Positions 49,411-53,040 of a DNA stretch of 53,040 nt are shown piece after piece; within the stretch, counting starts at the first letter, position 1; every line of letters begins with the position of its first letter. The DNA is from a virus. The notes under the pieces were generated by a model. The model saw only the letters and a list, made by a program, of their open reading frames with translations, did no database searches and was not told the origin of the DNA. The stretch spans positions 1-53,040 of IMG/VR virus record IMGVR_UViG_3300017962_000016; one strand, given 5' to 3'. Position numbers and translations under genes: made by a program.

Positions 49411-52359
49411 ATGTTAAAATTTGAAACGAAAGATCTCCCTTCGAGCTCTTTGAAAGATATTGAAAGAGCCCTTGCAGCCTCTCCCAAATTAAAGACAAGG
49501 GGTAAGATTGAGTTAGAAATACGAAAGACCGATGGTATTCCTCGATATGAAATAGATGGTGGCAAGTTGATTTTCCACCATAGTAAATTTGGAAGCAGAA
49601 ACACAAAGATTATCGGTACATATTTCATAATTGCGGATTACATTCTACAACAAGCCTCTAATGGACAACAATGGAAAAAGCATTGGAAACCAAACAAGAG
49701 AGAGGTCAGACGCTTGATCGCAGAGAACAAAGCCGCGTTTTCTCCTTTGAGAGATATTATTGGTCAGAAGCAAATTGATGTCTTAGGGTTTGCCGTTGTT
49801 CTTCTTGTTTATGTTCAATATGCGAAAGGCAAATACGAGGATGAGGGCAAGACTTTCAAGAACACTTTCTTGAACTTTTTCAAGCGAGATACATCGGACG
49901 AGATTTCAGCTCAAACCAATGACGAGAAATTGATTCATCTCCAAAGTAGTACAAGGATCATTCAGCAATATAATGATCTTCCTGAAAAAGGTGTATCAAC
50001 AAACTTAGATTCTTACTTGCCTGATGGCTTAAAAACTCGTTCGGTTGATTTTCTCAAGGAAAAAACGACAATTGCGGAAGCCATTGATTTTCTTGAGAGT
50101 GAAATTGACGAAAAAAGTGGTGTGAAACGAGAGCAACAGATTTTGGCTTTCACATCAACGGTTGAGAAAGAGCTCACCGAAACCTTTATGAAAGAGGTTC
50201 TTGGCAAGCCCGAAGAAAAAGTAGTCGATGGGGAAACCGTAAAGATCAAACCTGCGTCCTTTGAGGCACAAAAATGGCAAAAAGAACAACGAGAGATGTT
50301 GGATTCTTTTGCAGATGTTTTTAAGGTAGAAACGGGTTCTGTTATCATCAATGATCTTCAAAGCACATTGGACAATCAAAATCCCAAAGACTTTGAGATG
50401 GTTTCTAAACTAGACAAAAAACAGAAAGACATTTGGAAAGACCTCATTGAGAAAACAAACTCAACAGACATTGATTTTTCAGAGCTGTTCAAACCATTTG
50501 AATTAGAGATTGAGGATGGGAAAGTCAAGTCTAGTGGATTCACTTGGTATACCGCTGCCAACAATAAACTAGAAGATTTTCGTGTATTGGTTCAACGGGC
50601 AAAAGAGAGTGGTGAGACGGGTTATGATGATATGGAGTTGGAAGCAGCCCTAGAACAAGTTGTTGAAATGCTACAGCCACCTATCCCTGATCCTGAAACT
50701 CCTGTTGTCACAATTGGACCAATCAAAGGTGCTGACAGAGCGATTCAGAAGATTGCTAAGTACGACCAAGACATATCTCGTTTGGGTGATATTGTTCGTT
50801 TCACAATTGTTGTGGATAAAGACTTGAGCAACTTTGAAGAAATCTTTGAAACCCTGCGACAACAAGTAGAAATGCAAGGGGGAGAAATCGCTACAAGGAT
50901 TGAGAATCGCTATGAGGAACCCACTCCTGTGGCTTATGGTGATGTCACATTTTCTGTTCGATATAAGTCAGGTCTTGTTGGAGAGGTGCAAATCACAACA
51001 CCCGTAATGGCAGCGGCAAAAGAACGATTGCACAAAGAGTACGAGAAGCAACGAAATGTTGATTCATACACAGAGTACTTAAAGGGGATGGCAAAATCTG
51101 TAGAAGACATTATGTTGTTGGAGGATAAAAGACAAGCGGGTGACTTGGCATCAAATCTGAAAAAGACTATCGCTGAGATTCAGTCCAAATTGATTGACGA
51201 TGCCAAACCAAAGCACAAAGAACAAATGGAATCTGAGTTCAACAAGGTTATCGCCCCCATACAAGAGGCGATTGCTAAGTTGGAATCGGGAGCGATGTCG
51301 GTCGCACAAGTTGCTTCTTTGGTTTCAAAGACAGCAAAGTTCTTCCCTTCTATCAAAGACTTGTACGAATACGAGCAAACACAATTGAATCAGATACAAG
51401 GATATATAGAGGCGAGAACCGCTATGGGTATGCCTGATTTCATTCAACCTTTCCCACTCAGAACAACTATGAAAGGTGGAGAGATTGTGTTCAAAGATGA
51501 TTTCCTTGAACACATTATGGAGAATGTTGAACAGAACCTTGATGTTGGCTCTGAAAACAATCCAACTCAAGAATATCTTGAAAGTGTCGCCAAGCAGATT
51601 CTTCTTGCTAGGAGTTACGACAAAGATACCTATGGATATCCAGCATCATACACAAAGCAAGTACAAAAAGCTCTCCAAAAGAAATCTTCTTCTTTGCACA
51701 CAAAGGTCGCTGCGGACATTGGTGTAGATGGTAGTGGATACTATATGATTGAGGGAATTCCTTATTCTTGGGATGGCTTTATGACGCTTCCTAAATTCTT
51801 CACAGGAAATGATCCTGCTGGTGAGGTCGATGCGGAACTTGCTGATTTCTTGAGAAAGGCAACTCCAATCACAGAGGATGCTTTCCACAAAGCCGTTGCT
51901 GAATTGACAATGGAGAAAGCACAGAAGCGTGAAGAAATGCTAGAGCTCGGAGAGGCGATGATTCAAGCCTATCGTCAAGCGAAAGCAACAGGTGAGATCA
52001 AGACAGCCTCAACCAAGACCGCGAAAGAGAAAGTTCTTCGCAACAAGTTGATTCGTCTTGCACATACCAAGCCCCATCTTCGTAAGCACATTCTTCCTTT
52101 GTTGAAAAATGCCACAAACTCCTCAGAGTTGTTGAAAGCAAAGACTATCTCTATCAAAGGTTATGGTATGTTTACCGTTGTAGGTGCTGATGTGAAAAAA
52201 CAAGACATCTATCTCAAAGAGATGGGTGGCAGAAAAGAATACACTCTTTCTGTAACACTTGGGGCTTCGTTAGAGGGGAATGGTGCAGAGTTAAAGGCTC
52301 GTGGGAACACAAGAATGAGACCAAGATTCATAGATGGAAAATTAATTACCATTATTTAA
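49411..52359 (+). CDS. Large protein with RelA/SpoT-like fold and an LRNKLIRLA tag (982 aa)
   Basis: The frame opens at 49216 inside the previous gene, but the ATG at 49411, after GGAG, is the real start. Residues about 440-545 fit the RelA/SpoT nucleotidyltransferase fold: a basic stretch GADRAIQKIAKYDQ, then LGDIVRFTIVV with Asp460, ENRYEEPTPVAYGD, GEVQITTP with Glu525, and AKERLHKEYEKQ. Asp and Glu at these places are the metal and catalytic residues in (p)ppGpp synthetases. Residues 876-897 are the shared tag (LRNKLIRLAHTKPHLRKHIL), followed by a small beta domain of ~80 residues. Substrate, and whether it is active, cannot be told. I infer a virion-associated or ejected effector. Confidence 0.55.
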   Translation: MLKFETKDLPSSSLKDIERALAASPKLKTRGKIELEIRKTDGIPRYEIDGGKLIFHHSKFGSRNTKIIGTYFIIADYILQQASNGQQWKKHWKPNKREVRRLIAENKAAFSPLRDIIGQKQIDVLGFAVVLLVYVQYAKGKYEDEGKTFKNTFLNFFKRDTSDEISAQTNDEKLIHLQSSTRIIQQYNDLPEKGVSTNLDSYLPDGLKTRSVDFLKEKTTIAEAIDFLESEIDEKSGVKREQQILAFTSTVEKELTETFMKEVLGKPEEKVVDGETVKIKPASFEAQKWQKEQREMLDSFADVFKVETGSVIINDLQSTLDNQNPKDFEMVSKLDKKQKDIWKDLIEKTNSTDIDFSELFKPFELEIEDGKVKSSGFTWYTAANNKLEDFRVLVQRAKESGETGYDDMELEAALEQVVEMLQPPIPDPETPVVTIGPIKGADRAIQKIAKYDQDISRLGDIVRFTIVVDKDLSNFEEIFETLRQQVEMQGGEIATRIENRYEEPTPVAYGDVTFSVRYKSGLVGEVQITTPVMAAAKERLHKEYEKQRNVDSYTEYLKGMAKSVEDIMLLEDKRQAGDLASNLKKTIAEIQSKLIDDAKPKHKEQMESEFNKVIAPIQEAIAKLESGAMSVAQVASLVSKTAKFFPSIKDLYEYEQTQLNQIQGYIEARTAMGMPDFIQPFPLRTTMKGGEIVFKDDFLEHIMENVEQNLDVGSENNPTQEYLESVAKQILLARSYDKDTYGYPASYTKQVQKALQKKSSSLHTKVAADIGVDGSGYYMIEGIPYSWDGFMTLPKFFTGNDPAGEVDAELADFLRKATPITEDAFHKAVAELTMEKAQKREEMLELGEAMIQAYRQAKATGEIKTASTKTAKEKVLRNKLIRLAHTKPHLRKHILPLLKNATNSSELLKAKTISIKGYGMFTVVGADVKKQDIYLKEMGGRKEYTLSVTLGASLEGNGAELKARGNTRMRPRFIDGKLITII

Positions 52360-52372
52360 TCTTGGAGCAAAA

Positions 52373-53040
52373 ATGTCTGTCGTATTTCAACAAGGTCAAA
52401 CAATTGGGAGAGGGGATTTAGATATCTTCCTCTCCAATTCCAATGGCAACGCTGCAAATGCGTATGACATATACTTTGCCCTTTATTATGTAGATGCCAC
52501 AACCTCTCAAGAGGTTCTTATTGGTAGTGATAGAAGAACACCCGCCAACCCCTCCGTTGGCGAATATTACGCTGCTCTTGCGATTCCGAATGGTGCCCCT
52601 GTGGGTGACTATCGAATCCGATGGACATTCAAGGAGTTGGCGAGTTCTCCCTATCAACAAGTTGTGCAAGAGTTCGCTGTTGTAGGAGAAGCCCTTGTGA
52701 CATCTGCTAGTCCTTATTCTACTTATGAACAAGAGATGATACACAAGTTGAGAATTCTTCTCCGAGATCAGAATCCTGACAAGTTCTATCGTTTCCGACC
52801 CCCTGAACACGAGGGAGATATTGGTCGATACAATCAAGTCTTTGGGTACATTTGGGAAGATGCCGAGCTCTTAGAATATATCGAACGGGCATTGGATTGG
52901 TGGAATATGATGCCACCTGAAACAGAATCCTTGAATACGGTCGATAAGTTGGTTGGAAATAAGCCCGTATGGAGAACGGCTATCTTGTGGGGTGCTATTG
53001 TCCATGCAGCGACCGCTCTCACCTTCACTTGGATCGCAGA
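52373..53040 (+). CDS. Ig-like neck-type virion protein (3' end missing)
   Basis: The ATG at 52373, with TTGGAG ahead, opens a frame that runs off the window after 222 codons with no stop. Residues 1-105 form an Ig-like beta domain (GRGDLDIFLSNSNGNAANAY, then EYYAALAIPNGAPVGDYRIR). From residue about 120 the sequence is helical with MIHKLRILLRDQNPDKFYRF, NQVFGYIWEDAELLEYIERA and WRTAILWGAIVHAATALTF. This order of a beta domain and then a helical domain with RILLRDxNPD and IWEDxEL resembles neck or structural proteins of large phages. It follows the RelA-like gene by 13 bases. Confidence 0.6.
   Translation, partial: MSVVFQQGQTIGRGDLDIFLSNSNGNAANAYDIYFALYYVDATTSQEVLIGSDRRTPANPSVGEYYAALAIPNGAPVGDYRIRWTFKELASSPYQQVVQEFAVVGEALVTSASPYSTYEQEMIHKLRILLRDQNPDKFYRFRPPEHEGDIGRYNQVFGYIWEDAELLEYIERALDWWNMMPPETESLNTVDKLVGNKPVWRTAILWGAIVHAATALTFTWIA

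Noticed and set aside
1-53040. tRNA or rRNA genes
   Set aside because: No cloverleaf or ribosomal segment was recognised by eye in the gaps; all gaps are short and explained by promoters, hairpins or repeats.
1-53040. Tailocin or contractile injection system instead of a phage
   Set aside because: The window has no capsid or terminase gene, so this is not excluded outright. Decoration-like, neck, chaperone and DNA-modification genes, and the scale of the genes, fit a large phage better.

Overview
The window reads as part of the virion-structure region of a large contractile-tailed phage (myovirus) whose host cannot be named from the sequence. The evidence is a contiguous tail set on the + strand: an oversized tail sheath, a tail tube, two genes in the tail-chaperone position, a tape measure, and a baseplate run with hub, gp25-like, gpJ/gp6-like and gpI-like wedge proteins. 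No terminase, portal, major capsid, replication or lysis gene is recognisable here, so this is only part of a much larger genome. Almost every gene is preceded by a GGAG-type ribosome binding site, and many neighbours are coupled by ATGA or TAATG overlaps.

Layout. 1-4.1 kb: the 3' end of a fibre or decoration gene, a small membrane protein, a capsid-decoration-like protein and a disordered virion-type protein. 4.2-8.8 kb: unrecognised proteins, two of them extremely Lys/Arg-rich, a SWIM-zinc-finger protein and an FmdB-type zinc ribbon. 8.9-12 kb: a tandem pair of paralogous virion-type proteins, a DUF5659-like protein, small membrane proteins, two proteins sharing an N-terminal LRxKLIRLAxxxPELR peptide (one with a ParB-like fold), and six exact 21-bp direct repeats. 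12.1-13.3 kb: an AIPR-family (abortive-infection type) gene on the minus strand with its own terminator. 13.5-19.4 kb: a small coiled-coil protein, neck-type proteins, an actin-fold ATPase, a nucleoside-deoxyribosyltransferase-like protein and a virion protein, then a tiny two-gene minus-strand operon. 19.9-25.2 kb: a second FmdB zinc ribbon and the 1591-residue sheath. 25.3-28.0 kb: a cytosine-C5 DNA methyltransferase with nine tandem target-recognition-like modules, and two small histone-like proteins. 28.1-46.4 kb: tube to baseplate. 46.5-53 kb: a hydrophobic protein, a coiled-coil protein, a membrane-anchored cysteine-rich protein, a 982-residue protein with a RelA/SpoT-like fold, and the start of an Ig-like neck-type protein that runs off the window.

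How it works together. Most genes build the tail and neck. Accessory genes sit between them: a predicted multi-specific methyltransferase and histone-like proteins that could protect or package phage DNA, an AIPR gene that could exclude competing phages, and an actin-like ATPase that could position DNA or capsids. A recurring intergenic motif (roughly RATAAYnnTTYTATAT) precedes at least eleven genes and is the best candidate for the phage's late promoter; several copies abut terminator hairpins. Two short peptide tags (RVAxRYL and LRxKLIRLAxxxPxLRxxLLPLL) recur in otherwise unrelated proteins and look like virion-targeting or maturation signals.
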